Below are positions 32,669 through 41,299 of a stretch of 60,204 bases of DNA, piece after piece. Position 1 is the stretch's first letter, and every line of letters begins with the position of its first letter. Source of the DNA: Syntrophaceae bacterium UBA6109 (GTDB lineage Bacteria > Desulfobacterota > Syntrophia > Syntrophales > UBA6109); the NCBI GenBank assembly GCA_002428445.1, contig DIWJ01000067.1, positions 71,659-131,862 of the forward strand, given 5' to 3'. The notes beneath the pieces are model-generated. The model ran no database searches, had not been told where the DNA came from, and saw only the letters and a program-made list of their open reading frames with translations. The position numbers and the translations under genes are program-made.

Positions 32669-34906
32669 CTATTTTCCCGCTGATCGCCCCGCCGCCTCAT
32701 CTATCTTTGCTTCCCCCTCCAGCCACCGCCGGTACTCGGACATCTTGGCCAGGGACTTCACGGCGCGCTCCGGCGTGAGAAAAGATACGCTGCGATACCG
32801 GCTGCCCGGGATCTCCGTCACCGTCCGGGAATGCTCGTCCGGCAGCAGGTTGACGCCAACGATGGGCTTGACATGCTCTTCCATGAGTCGCACCACCCGT
32901 TCGCTGTAGATCTTCTCGTACTCAAGGATTGACCGCGGAATTTCCCGAAGGAAGCCTCGGTCCATATCTGGATCGGCCAATTCAATGGATCGAACCATGG
33001 CGTGGACAAAGACCATCCGCCCAAGAATTCCCAAGTGCAGGACGGCATCGCACCCTTCCCATCTCATCAATTCCTCCAGGATGGTGAGCGGAATCTGCGG
33101 GTCGAACTCCCCGACAAGATCAATCGGATTGGCGCGGCTCCAATACGGGGGAAGGATCCGGTCGATCCGGGAGATCAATTCCCGGGACAGAGGGGGTACG
33201 TTAAGTCCGTGTTCCATGCACAAATCCGACGTTACGACACCCCAGCCGCCTCCCAGCGTCACGATGGCCGTTTTGTTTCCCTTTGGCAGCGGTAAAGAGG
33301 AAAAGCACGCCGACAGATCAAGGAGCTCCATGGGCTGACCTGCCATCACAACGCCCGCCTGTCGGCAAGCGGCCTCGAAGACGCGCACGTCCGACGCCAG
33401 TGCCCCCGTGTGGCTTGCCGCCGCTTTGGAACCGGGCTCCGTGCGGCCGCCCTTCAGAACGATGACCGGTTTCCGGCACCCCACCTTTCGAGCGGATTCG
33501 TAAAAGCGCCGGCCGTTCTTCACGCTCTCAATGTATAAGACGACGGTACGGGAAAGCTCGTCGACGGCGAATGCGTCGAGATAATCCTCGATGGTTATCA
33601 TGGCCTCATTGCCGGAACCGCAGAAAGCGCGGATGCCGATTCCCTCGGTCTCCGCGAATGCCAGCAATTGAACTCCCAGGTTTCCGGACTGGGAGACAAG
33701 TGCCGTGGAACCGGGCTTCGGACGCACATGAGCTCCTGCGCAGTACAGTTTGCCGTGGGGGTTGCAGATGCCCATCGTATTCGGCCCCAGGATCAGGATG
33801 CCGCACCTCCTCGCTGCAGCGACAAGCTCCTTCTCCTGTTTTCTTCCCTCCGGTCCCGTTTCGCCGAAGCCGGACGAGATCAGAAGGACGTTCCGGATTC
33901 CCTTGGCCTGCAATTCCGGGATCAGGGAAGGAACGGCCGCAGCAGGGATGGTTACAACAGCAAGATCGACGGGCTCGGGGATTTCCTTGATGCTCCGATA
34001 GACGGCCCTGCCGCCGATCTTGCCTCCTTTGGCATTGACGAGATACAGGGGCCCTTCGAACCCGCCGGCGACGACATTGGTGAAGAGCATGTGGCCCCAT
34101 TTGCCGAAGCCGGCGCTCGCGCCGACAAAGGCGATGCTGCGGGGATAGAACAGGTGTCCGATCGCACGCGGATCCACGGCTTCCGTAACAACACCGGATT
34201 CCTTCCCGCCGCCGATCACGATCAGCGCATCCACGGCCTGGATGCAACCGTCCGCGCCCGCCAGAAGCGGGTTGATGTCGACCTCGACCACTTCCGGAAA
34301 GTCCACGGCCAGGCGCGATAAACCCACGAGTGCGGCGACAAGTGCGCCCCGTTTGACCGCTTCTTCTCCGCGAAACCGTCCGAGCAGCTTCGCGCATCGC
34401 AGCTGGTCTATCATCTGTAAAGCCTCCTCTGCGGTCAGCGGGGCAAGGCGGAAGGCGACATCCTCGAGGACTTCCGTAAATGTACCGCCCAGGCCGAACA
34501 TGACAACCGGTCCGAACTGCTCGTCCCGAAACAGGCCGGCGACGAACTCGCGTCTCCCCTGCAGCATCGGCTGGACGAGGAACCCTTCCAGTTCGGCGCC
34601 TCCGGCGAATGCGATCCTCTTCGCCGCGGACAGGACATCGCCGGCACTCCCCAGGCCGAGAGCAACAAGTCCGCGATCCGTTTTGTGCGTGAGGCGGGCG
34701 CCCAAACCCTTGACAACCACGGGATAGCCGAAACAATCAGCCGCCCGGACCGCCGCTTCGGGGTCGGGAGCCACCGTCTCTTCCACTACCGGAACCCCGT
34801 AACCGCTGAGAAGTTTCTTGGACTCGTACTCCGTCAGGGCGGTCCGCTTTTCGCCCAGAGCCCTGGCAATGATCTCCGCGGATTTCCTATAATGATCCCC
34901 CCGCAC
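32669..34906 (-). CDS. ADP-forming acyl-CoA synthetase (fused beta-alpha)
   Basis: A 745-residue NDP-forming acyl-CoA synthetase. The order is ATP-grasp domain first (residues 1-220; KKLLSGYGVPV, VVVKGLGARLTHKTDRG, EVDINPLLAG), then CoA-binding (SIAFVGASAGFGKWG) and the succinyl-CoA-synthetase-like domains with the phospho-histidine in AASHTGALASD near residue 510. The reaction acyl-CoA + ADP + Pi gives acid + CoA + ATP, so it can conserve energy by substrate-level phosphorylation in anaerobes, or run in reverse. It starts with GTG preceded by AAAGGAG. It is second in the operon after the aminotransferase gene, 29 bases away. Confidence 0.9.
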   Translation of the reverse strand: MRGDHYRKSAEIIARALGEKRTALTEYESKKLLSGYGVPVVEETVAPDPEAAVRAADCFGYPVVVKGLGARLTHKTDRGLVALGLGSAGDVLSAAKRIAFAGGAELEGFLVQPMLQGRREFVAGLFRDEQFGPVVMFGLGGTFTEVLEDVAFRLAPLTAEEALQMIDQLRCAKLLGRFRGEEAVKRGALVAALVGLSRLAVDFPEVVEVDINPLLAGADGCIQAVDALIVIGGGKESGVVTEAVDPRAIGHLFYPRSIAFVGASAGFGKWGHMLFTNVVAGGFEGPLYLVNAKGGKIGGRAVYRSIKEIPEPVDLAVVTIPAAAVPSLIPELQAKGIRNVLLISSGFGETGPEGRKQEKELVAAARRCGILILGPNTMGICNPHGKLYCAGAHVRPKPGSTALVSQSGNLGVQLLAFAETEGIGIRAFCGSGNEAMITIEDYLDAFAVDELSRTVVLYIESVKNGRRFYESARKVGCRKPVIVLKGGRTEPGSKAAASHTGALASDVRVFEAACRQAGVVMAGQPMELLDLSACFSSLPLPKGNKTAIVTLGGGWGVVTSDLCMEHGLNVPPLSRELISRIDRILPPYWSRANPIDLVGEFDPQIPLTILEELMRWEGCDAVLHLGILGRMVFVHAMVRSIELADPDMDRGFLREIPRSILEYEKIYSERVVRLMEEHVKPIVGVNLLPDEHSRTVTEIPGSRYRSVSFLTPERAVKSLAKMSEYRRWLEGEAKIDEAAGRSAGK

Positions 34907-34935
34907 AGCCGTCTCCTTTCGATGCCGTCAAACGC

Positions 34936-35847
34936 TCAATCGACGGCGACCATCCAAGATGCAAAACGTCGATCATTCCCTCGCAGGATCTCTTCCACAC
35001 AGCCCATGAGCCGTTTCGTGACCGTTCCCGGCACACCGGTGAGGACGCGCTGCCCGCACCTGCGGACCGGCAGCAACTTGATCGGGGTGCTGGAAAAGAA
35101 GATCTCCTCCGCTTCATCGAGAAGCGAAACCGGAATCCGCCCCTCAACGGTTGCGATTCCTTCCGCCCTGGCCAATTCCAGAAGGGACTTCCGGGTAATG
35201 CTGTCAAGGACTGTCCCCAGGCAGGCCGTCATGAGGCAGCCGTTCCGGACAGCGAAGACGGATTCCGTGCTTCCCTCGGCCACAAAGCCCTGCGTGTCGA
35301 GCAGGATTGCGTAACCGCATCCCCTTTCCTGCGCATCTCTCCTTGCCAGCATCCCGTTGACATATTGACCTGCCGCTTTGGCTTCAATCGGGACCGTTCT
35401 CGGATCGAGCCGGCTCCATTTCGATACGCATGCCGAAATGCCCTGTTGCTGCAGCTTTTCTTCCTCATGTCCGCGGATCGGAAGAATAAAAATGGACAGA
35501 TCGAGCTTTCCTTTCGGGGGAAGTACTTCGAACGAGACCTGCGGATAATAGGCAACGATCTTGATGTACCCCTTCCGGCCTGGATTTCGTCGGACCGTCT
35601 CCAGGACGGCATCCCGGATGCCCTCGCGCCCCCCGGGAAGCCTCATCCCCAGCAGCTCCGCGGTTCTGAAGAGGCGACGGACGTGGTCGTCAAGACGAAA
35701 AACGAAACGGCCGGCCTGATTCGAATGAAATCCGATCACCTCGAAAATCGCGGAACCACGGCTGAAGCTGTGGCTCATGATGTGGACCGTCGCCTTGTCC
35801 CAGGTGATGAACCGCCCATTTCGGTAAACGAATCCCCCTTTTTTCAT
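34936..35847 (-). CDS. Aminotransferase class IV
   Basis: A 303-residue fold-type IV PLP enzyme (branched-chain or D-amino-acid aminotransferase-like). The PLP Lys is in VPIEAKAAGQYVNGM near 163, and EGSTESVF is the conserved PLP-phosphate/carboxylate-binding region. It deaminates an amino acid to a 2-oxo acid. The operon order suggests the oxo acid is then converted to an acyl-CoA. AGGGGGG lies before the ATG. Branched-chain versus aromatic versus D-amino-acid specificity cannot be read here. Confidence 0.85.
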   Translation of the reverse strand: MKKGGFVYRNGRFITWDKATVHIMSHSFSRGSAIFEVIGFHSNQAGRFVFRLDDHVRRLFRTAELLGMRLPGGREGIRDAVLETVRRNPGRKGYIKIVAYYPQVSFEVLPPKGKLDLSIFILPIRGHEEEKLQQQGISACVSKWSRLDPRTVPIEAKAAGQYVNGMLARRDAQERGCGYAILLDTQGFVAEGSTESVFAVRNGCLMTACLGTVLDSITRKSLLELARAEGIATVEGRIPVSLLDEAEEIFFSSTPIKLLPVRRCGQRVLTGVPGTVTKRLMGCVEEILRGNDRRFASWMVAVD

Positions 35848-35887
35848 TTGTCCCCCCTGCGCCCGCTATCCGGACCGATCGCGAAAT

Positions 35888-35900
35888 TGACCCCTGGTCA
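35888..35900. promoter_or_regulatory. Small palindrome in the divergent intergenic region
   Basis: TGACC and GGTCA, separated by CCT, form a 5-3-5 inverted repeat between the aminotransferase operon and the divergent MBL gene. It resembles an operator half-site pair for a TetR/GntR-type regulator. No regulator gene is adjacent. Confidence 0.3.
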
Positions 35901-35998
35901 TTTTACCAATGAGATGTAAACAAATTCCGATGCGAATTCAAGGTGGAAATATTTTGGTTTCCGTGGAAGAAGGGAGGAAAACAGAGTGGAGGTTCCTT

Positions 35999-36763
35999 GT
36001 GCAAGCATCTCAAGGAAATCATGCGCCGTTGCGCGTCCGTTTTCTGGGCAGCGGCGACAACTTCGGAAGCGGCGGCCGGTTCCAGGCATGCATCTTTGTG
36101 GACGCGGCCGACGCGCGTTTCCTGCTAGACTGCGGCGCCTCTTCGCTGATCGCAATGAGGCGCCGAGGCGTCTCGACGGAGCAGGTGGATACGATTCTTA
36201 TTTCCCACCTGCACGGCGATCATTTCGGCGGTCTCCCCTTCTTCGTTCTGGATGCGCAGCTGATCTCCCGCCGGACTCGGCCCCTCGTCATCGCCGGCCC
36301 CCCGGGCCTCGAGGAGAGAACGCGGGCACTGATGGAGGCGATGTATCCCGGCATGGCCTCGGTCGCGCGCAATTTCCCCATCACCTACGTCGAAATGGAA
36401 AATGAACGACCGGTTCGGGTCGGCAGCCTCGCCATAACCCCCTTCGAGGTCATCCACGGCAGCGGGGCGCCTTCCTATGCGCTGCGTGTAGACTGCTCCG
36501 GCAGAATTCTTTCCTATTCGGGTGATACGGAGTGGACGGATGTGCTCATCCGGGCAGCCGCAGACGCCGATCTGTTCATCTGCGAAAGTTACTTCTACGA
36601 CAAACGGATGAAGAACCACATCAACTACCGGACGCTGCAGGAGCATAGAGCGGAGCTGACGTGCAAGAGGATTATCCTGACCCACCTGGGGGAAGACTTG
36701 CTTTCCCGACTTCCGGAGGTGGAGATGGAGTGCGCGGAAGACGGGACAGTCTTGGAGCTGTAA
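35999..36763 (+). CDS. MBL-fold metallohydrolase (RNase Z-like)
   Basis: A 254-residue metallo-beta-lactamase-fold protein. The N terminus reads LRVRFLGSGDNFGSGGRFQ, metal motif HLHGDH near residue 72, SGDTEWTDVL and an ILTHLGED C-terminal motif. This is the ribonuclease Z/ElaC-like or cyclic-nucleotide phosphodiesterase-like branch. A GTG start at 35999 is favoured because GGAGG lies six bases upstream; in-frame ATGs at 35909 and 35930 would add up to 30 residues with no family match. Substrate unclear. Confidence 0.82.
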   Translation: MQASQGNHAPLRVRFLGSGDNFGSGGRFQACIFVDAADARFLLDCGASSLIAMRRRGVSTEQVDTILISHLHGDHFGGLPFFVLDAQLISRRTRPLVIAGPPGLEERTRALMEAMYPGMASVARNFPITYVEMENERPVRVGSLAITPFEVIHGSGAPSYALRVDCSGRILSYSGDTEWTDVLIRAAADADLFICESYFYDKRMKNHINYRTLQEHRAELTCKRIILTHLGEDLLSRLPEVEMECAEDGTVLEL

Positions 36764-36863
36764 TTGCTCCGGCATCGACAACGCCCGCCGCTTTCCCCTG
36801 CCCCTGCGGCAACATCCGCAAATGGACCCATCGCTGCCCGCAAGACGACGCTGGCGGATTCTG

Positions 36864-37334
36864 TTATTTCCCCTGCTTCTTCTCCTTTCCGGCGATATAA
36901 AGCGTCTCGCGGATAGAGGCGTGCACCGCGCCCGCGGCGTCCGTAAGATCGATGTCATAGATCCTCTCCAGCGAGGGCTTTGCCGCCAGTTCGTCGCGGA
37001 TCCTCCTGATCTCCTCTTCCTCCAGAACAAAACGGGCATAGAGGGTTCCCTTGCCGGGCTTGAGGAAAGAAATCGCCGCCGCCTTGAGCCAGACAACGTA
37101 GCGCGGTCCCAGGATCTTGATGAGCATCACCATGAAAATGGGATCAACGGCCGCGTACATGCTTCCGCCATAGAGCGTCCCGACGTAGTTTCTGGTCCAG
37201 AGGTTGAGCGGCAGTTTGATCCGCACTTCAGTCCAGCGATCGTCAATGTAGGTAATCCGCGCACCGGTTCGACGGTAGGCGGGAAAGAAGTTGAAGCCGA
37301 AACGCAGCATCTTCGAACGCAGAGACTCGCCCAT
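36864..37334 (-). CDS. DUF4442/hotdog-fold protein
   Basis: A 156-residue protein of the PaaI-related DUF4442 group. Conserved elements are FNFFPAYRRTGARI at the N terminus, NYVGTLYGGSMYAAVDPIFMVML (the hotdog helix with its catalytic acidic residue) and KGTLYARFVLEEEEI. These proteins probably hydrolyse or bind acyl-CoA or acyl-ACP. A start at 37334 is chosen because the frame above it reads through mutM. It lies 17 bases after the mutM stop on the same strand. Function not demonstrated for the family. Confidence 0.8.
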   Translation of the reverse strand: MGESLRSKMLRFGFNFFPAYRRTGARITYIDDRWTEVRIKLPLNLWTRNYVGTLYGGSMYAAVDPIFMVMLIKILGPRYVVWLKAAAISFLKPGKGTLYARFVLEEEEIRRIRDELAAKPSLERIYDIDLTDAAGAVHASIRETLYIAGKEKKQGK

Positions 37335-37351
37335 GACGACCTTTTCCTTTC

Positions 37352-38131
37352 CTAACGCTGGCAGGAAGGACAAAAATACGTTCCCCGCCCGCCGAGAGCA
37401 ATCCGTCGAACGATGCCGCCGCACCTTCGGCAAGCCTGCTCCTTCCGATCGTATACCTGCAGATGTCTCTGAAATTCTCCGCTGTCTCCGTGGAGATCGC
37501 GCCAGTCCGAAATCGATGTTCCCCGACACCTCACGGCAACCCTGAGGACTCGCGCTATCGCCTCCGCAATCCTCCGCCATGCTTGCCGGGAAACGCCTCC
37601 CGCCGCCCGGCGCGGATCGACAGCCGCCTCATAGAGGATTTCGCAGGCGTAGATATTGCCGATGCCGGCAAGGATCCGCTGATCCATCAGGAATGTCTTG
37701 ACGGGCAGGCGCCTCCCCCGTGCGGCCGCCCGCAACCCGTCGGCATCCTTCACGCAAAGCGCATCGGGAATCGCGGCTGCCACCGTTTCCTTTCGCCGGA
37801 GTTCCAGCGTCGCAAACCGGCGGGGATCGATACACAACAATTCGCCCGCAGGGAAGAAAAGACAGAAACGCGCATGCGCAGGCCGCACGCCGCTTCCTGT
37901 CCGCCACAAGAGCCGCCCCGACATCCGCAAGTGCAGCCGCAACGAAAGGTCATCGCCGATATCAATCCAAATCGCTTTTCCCTCCCTGCGGACGGCCGTG
38001 ACAGTCCTGCCATGCAGATCCGGGAGTTTCGCGATTTTTGGATCGAGCACCTCTGCATTGACGATGCGCCTTCCCTTTAAGACGCGGGAAAGCTGTCGCC
38101 GCAGGGTCTCCACTTCTGGCAGTTCGGGCAT
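37352..38131 (-). CDS. mutM: Formamidopyrimidine-DNA glycosylase MutM (Fpg)
   Basis: A 259-residue Fpg/Nei protein. It starts MPELPEVETLRR with the catalytic N-terminal Pro and Glu. The Lys (near 56, REGKAIW), the helix-two-turn-helix GIGNIYACEILYEA, and the zinc finger CRRCGGIVRR then CPSC at the C terminus are present. It excises 8-oxoguanine and cleaves the abasic site. A hotdog gene follows on the same transcript. The N-terminal PELPEVE signature leaves little doubt. Confidence 0.96.
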   Translation of the reverse strand: MPELPEVETLRRQLSRVLKGRRIVNAEVLDPKIAKLPDLHGRTVTAVRREGKAIWIDIGDDLSLRLHLRMSGRLLWRTGSGVRPAHARFCLFFPAGELLCIDPRRFATLELRRKETVAAAIPDALCVKDADGLRAAARGRRLPVKTFLMDQRILAGIGNIYACEILYEAAVDPRRAAGGVSRQAWRRIAEAIARVLRVAVRCRGTSISDWRDLHGDSGEFQRHLQVYDRKEQACRRCGGIVRRIALGGRGTYFCPSCQR

Positions 38132-38540
38132 CGTTCTTTTCCTACAGGATTGTTTCCTCTTTTTACGTTCTCATCGCCGGCATTGCCTGTCAAGACCGAT
38201 CGTTCCGCTGAGCCGGTTGGATTGCTTCCGCCGGGCGGATTCTCTTGCCGGCGGCGCACGGCGAATTCCTCGGAACTATTATTTCCGATAGTCAATAGTA
38301 GGAATATTATGTTCCGATTGGTGTATTGTCCTTTGCATCACTGACTTTCCAGGTAATCGTCGGGAGGTGGAGGCGACCGCTCTCCCTTCCCGGCTCAGCA
38401 CATCGGAACTACGAGATCCGATGCACCGCGGCCAAAATATTTTTCTCTTTCCATATCAGCACCTTACAAAGTCGGCACGGTATTTTCAATGTCTTTGGGC
38501 GTTCCGGCATTGACCGGCACAACTCCGTAAGGTGTGAACT
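38132..38540. other. Intergenic region with AT-rich inverted repeat
   Basis: No gene signal is seen in this 409-base stretch. An AT-rich segment at about 38272-38317 is bounded by CGGAAC and GTTCCG with imperfect inner pairing, so it may be a transcription-regulator site. The region carries no T-run terminator I could identify. Confidence 0.4.
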
Positions 38541-38810
38541 GTGAAACAGAATAAAAAAGTCGAAATCAAAATCGCCGGAATCCTCATCCCCGTGGATTGG
38601 GATGAGGAGCAGCGGGTTGCCGAAGTGGCGATCGCAACGGCGGACGAAAAGGAATATCGAATCAAAAAGACCTTGAGAGGGAAACAGTTGTTCGGACACC
38701 TGCAGGCTTACGTTGAAGCGGCCGGGAGCCTTTCGGAGGGCAAAGACGGGGGATACGTCCTTACCGTAAGACGGTACGAACTCAAGCGGCCGGGAGATGC
38801 GGCGGCCTGA
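38541..38810 (+). CDS. Small hypothetical protein (89 aa)
   Basis: Not recognised. A GTG start has AAGGTG about six bases upstream. The product begins KQNKKVEIKIAGILIPVDW and contains alternating short strands and one helix (KKTLRGKQLFGHLQAYVEA), like a small beta-rich adaptor. No membrane or signal segment. It lies 124 bases before the lysine-aminomutase-like gene on the same strand, with a promoter between them, so it may be independent. Conservation is unknown. Confidence 0.65.
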   Translation: MKQNKKVEIKIAGILIPVDWDEEQRVAEVAIATADEKEYRIKKTLRGKQLFGHLQAYVEAAGSLSEGKDGGYVLTVRRYELKRPGDAAA

Positions 38811-38831
38811 TCGCATGACGTGAAAAATCGA

Positions 38832-38860
38832 TTGACACAGCGGTAGAAAAGCTGTAAACG
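38832..38860 (+). promoter_or_regulatory. Possible promoter and operator before the kamA-like gene
   Basis: A perfect TTGACA and a weak TAAACG are separated by 17 bases. Inside the spacer ACAGC and GCTGT form an inverted repeat (38837-38841 and 38851-38855), so a repressor could cover the promoter. Transcription would begin near 38868. Confidence 0.45.
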
Positions 38861-38934
38861 GGCGCGAAAAAATGCAACGAGTTCTGCAGAAGGCGGGACG
38901 GATTTCAACAAGATATCGGGAGGCATACGAACAG

Positions 38935-40242
38935 ATGGGCATCGAATCACTTCTGAATGAGGAGGCCGAACCTCCAGGTAGTATGACCGATTGCATCGGT
39001 CATGAACAGACAAATCTCTTCCCTTCCATCCATGCACCCCTTCGTGGCCCGGTCGTTCTCACCAAGCCGGTTCGGGGGGTTCCCCGGTTCCAGCACAGCG
39101 CGAGGTCTCAGGCTTGCCGCAGGCGTTATTTCCCCGAGGCGACGGAAAACGAATGGAACAACTGGCGGTGGCAGCTGCGCCACCGGATCCGCGACGTGCG
39201 GGGTCTTTCGCGGATCCTTCGTCTCTCGGAAAGCGAACTCGGCGCGTTGACCCGCCACACGGGACCGCTGCCTCTGGCCATTACACCCTATTACGCCAGT
39301 CTTCTCGATCCTGATAACCCCGCTCATTCCCTGCGGCGTGCGGTCGTCCCGACCATGGACGAATGCGTTCGCACGACCGGTGAAGAAGACGATCCTCTTG
39401 CCGAAGATCATGACAGCCCCGTGCCGGGTATTGTGCACCGCTACCCTGACCGCGTGCTGTTTCTTGTTACCGGATCCTGCTCCGCCTACTGTCGCTACTG
39501 TACGCGCTCCCGCATGGTCGGCCATCAGGGGGAATGCAGTTTCAGCATGGAGCAGTGGGAAAAGGCCATCGACTATATCGCATCGACGCCGCAGATCCGT
39601 GATGTCCTTCTTTCCGGGGGAGATCCGCTGACGCTTTCCGACGAGAAACTCGAATGGCTCCTCATGCGCCTGCATCGGATTCCTCATATCGAGATGCTGC
39701 GCATCGGGACCAAGACGCCGGCCGTTCTTCCGCAGCGGATCACGCCGGAGTTGACGCGGATGCTGAAGCGTTACCATCCCCTCTGGATCAGCATTCACGC
39801 GACCCATCCCGAGGAATTGACCGAGGAAATGGGGCAGGCCTGCGGCCGCTTGGCCGACGCCGGGATTCCGCTGGGCAGCCAGACAGTGCTCTTGGCCGGG
39901 ATCAACGACCAGATTGAGACGATGCGGCGGCTCGTTCACGGGCTGCTGAAGATCCGCGTGAAACCCTACTATCTCTACCAGTGCGATCCCATCCCCGGGT
40001 CTTCCCACTTTCGCACACCCGTATCCAAGGGACTGGAAATCATCGCGGGATTGAGAGGCCACACCACCGGGTACGCGGTGCCTTCTTACGTCATCGACGC
40101 ACCCGGTGGCGGCGGGAAGATTCCGCTGCTGCCGGAATATGTGATCGGCAAAGACGGCAACGACCTGCTGCTCCGCAATTACGAGGGACAGACCTTTCGG
40201 TATCCGGACAGACCGGAAGGAACCGCCGCCGCCATACACTGA
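38935..40242 (+). CDS. kamA: Lysine 2,3-aminomutase-like radical SAM enzyme (KamA family)
   Basis: About 435 residues. The radical SAM motif is CSAYCRYC, with Cys near 182, 186 and 189 of this start. NEWNNWRWQLRHRI matches the start of clostridial lysine 2,3-aminomutase. The two Asp that hold the lysine side-chain amine in that enzyme (Asp293 and Asp330) are conserved in QCDPIPG and VIDAPGGGGK, 37 residues apart as there, and the PLP Lys follows in GGGGKIP. So it should make beta-lysine from lysine. The start is uncertain: ATG 38935 has GGGAGG 11 bases upstream, but ATG 38983 is the latest possible and either leaves a 45-60 residue N-terminal extension without family match. It heads the ATP-grasp/GNAT operon. 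Confidence 0.87.
   Translation: MGIESLLNEEAEPPGSMTDCIGHEQTNLFPSIHAPLRGPVVLTKPVRGVPRFQHSARSQACRRRYFPEATENEWNNWRWQLRHRIRDVRGLSRILRLSESELGALTRHTGPLPLAITPYYASLLDPDNPAHSLRRAVVPTMDECVRTTGEEDDPLAEDHDSPVPGIVHRYPDRVLFLVTGSCSAYCRYCTRSRMVGHQGECSFSMEQWEKAIDYIASTPQIRDVLLSGGDPLTLSDEKLEWLLMRLHRIPHIEMLRIGTKTPAVLPQRITPELTRMLKRYHPLWISIHATHPEELTEEMGQACGRLADAGIPLGSQTVLLAGINDQIETMRRLVHGLLKIRVKPYYLYQCDPIPGSSHFRTPVSKGLEIIAGLRGHTTGYAVPSYVIDAPGGGGKIPLLPEYVIGKDGNDLLLRNYEGQTFRYPDRPEGTAAAIH
38961..39003 (+). promoter_or_regulatory. Hairpins and palindrome at the kamA-like gene start
   Basis: GGAGG and CCTCC (38961-38975) form a 5-bp hairpin, and ATGACCGAT-TGC-ATCGGTCAT (38983-39003) is a perfect 9-3-9 inverted repeat that includes the alternative ATG at 38983. 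If that ATG is used, both may be control elements over the ribosome site; if 38935 is used, they lie in the coding extension. Confidence 0.35.
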
Positions 40243-40297
40243 GCCGGAGAAGCCGCTCCATTCCGAGTGGGGAAATCGCATCGCGGGGCATTTTGCA

Positions 40298-41299
40298 TTG
40301 AAGATCGGGCTCACCTATGACCTCAGGTCGGATTATCTCGCCGAAGGTTACGGCGAAGAAGAAACGGCGGAATTTGACCGTCCGGACACGATCGATGCGG
40401 TCGACGGAACCCTGTGCTCTTTGGGATACTGTACCGACCGCATCGGTCACATCCGCCGCCTCACGGAACGACTGGCAGCCGGCGATCGCTGGGATCTGGT
40501 CTTCAATATCGCTGAAGGTCTTCACGGTTTCGGGAGAGAAGGCCAGATTCCTGCCCTGCTTGATGCCTACGAGATTCCCTACACTTTCTCCGATCCGCTC
40601 GTTTCTTCCTTAACGCTGCACAAGGGGATGACAAAGCACGTCATCCGGGACCTTGGCATCCCCACCCCCGATTTCGCCATTGTCGAAACCGAAAGCGACC
40701 TTGCGACGATCACCCTGCCGATGCCTCTGTTCGTCAAGCCTGTCGCTGAAGGAACCGGCAAGGGAATTAATGCCGCTTCGAAGATCATCTCTCTGTCCCA
40801 ACTGAGGGATATCGTCCCGAAGCTCCTGCACACCTACCGTCAACCGGTCCTCGTGGAATGCTTTCTTCCCGGCCGCGAATTCACCGTCGGCATCGTCGGC
40901 ACCGCTGGAGAAGCCGAGGCCCTCGGAACCATCGAGGTCCATCTGAAGTCGGGGGCGGAACACGATGTCTATTCCTATGTCAACAAGGAACGCTGCGAAG
41001 AACTGGTGGAATACCGTCTTGTGGAGGGCGCAGTCGCGCAGGACGCCGCTCGGACGGCGCTTGCTGCGTGGAGGGGATTGGGCTGCCGGGACGCGGGGAG
41101 AGTCGATCTTCGCACCGATGAGCGGGGAGTCCTGCACTTCCTGGAGGTCAATCCGCTGGCGGGGATTCATCCGCAGCACTCCGATCTCCCCATTTTGTGC
41201 ACCCTCAGGGGCATCCCCTACCGGGACCTGATCTCCCGGATCATGGAATCGGCGATGAAAAGAATCCCGGAAGACCGCCGTCGAAAAGAGAAACGATGA
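40298..41299 (+). CDS. ATP-grasp ligase, D-Ala-D-Ala-ligase-like (1)
   Basis: A 333-residue ATP-grasp protein that starts with TTG. The N-terminal domain (GLTYDLRSDYLAEGYG) is followed by a DLVFNIAEG loop, the ATP-binding PLFVKPVAEGTGKGI near residue 147, VECFLPGREFTVGIVG, and FLEVNPLAGIHPQH with metal-binding Glu and Asn. ATP-grasp ligases of this group join a carboxyl group to an amine or thiol through an acyl-phosphate. It lies 55 bases after the kamA-like gene and overlaps the next ligase gene by four bases. It is unlikely to be a cell-wall D-Ala ligase because its partner genes are a lysine mutase and an acetyltransferase. Confidence 0.85.
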   Translation: MKIGLTYDLRSDYLAEGYGEEETAEFDRPDTIDAVDGTLCSLGYCTDRIGHIRRLTERLAAGDRWDLVFNIAEGLHGFGREGQIPALLDAYEIPYTFSDPLVSSLTLHKGMTKHVIRDLGIPTPDFAIVETESDLATITLPMPLFVKPVAEGTGKGINAASKIISLSQLRDIVPKLLHTYRQPVLVECFLPGREFTVGIVGTAGEAEALGTIEVHLKSGAEHDVYSYVNKERCEELVEYRLVEGAVAQDAARTALAAWRGLGCRDAGRVDLRTDERGVLHFLEVNPLAGIHPQHSDLPILCTLRGIPYRDLISRIMESAMKRIPEDRRRKEKR

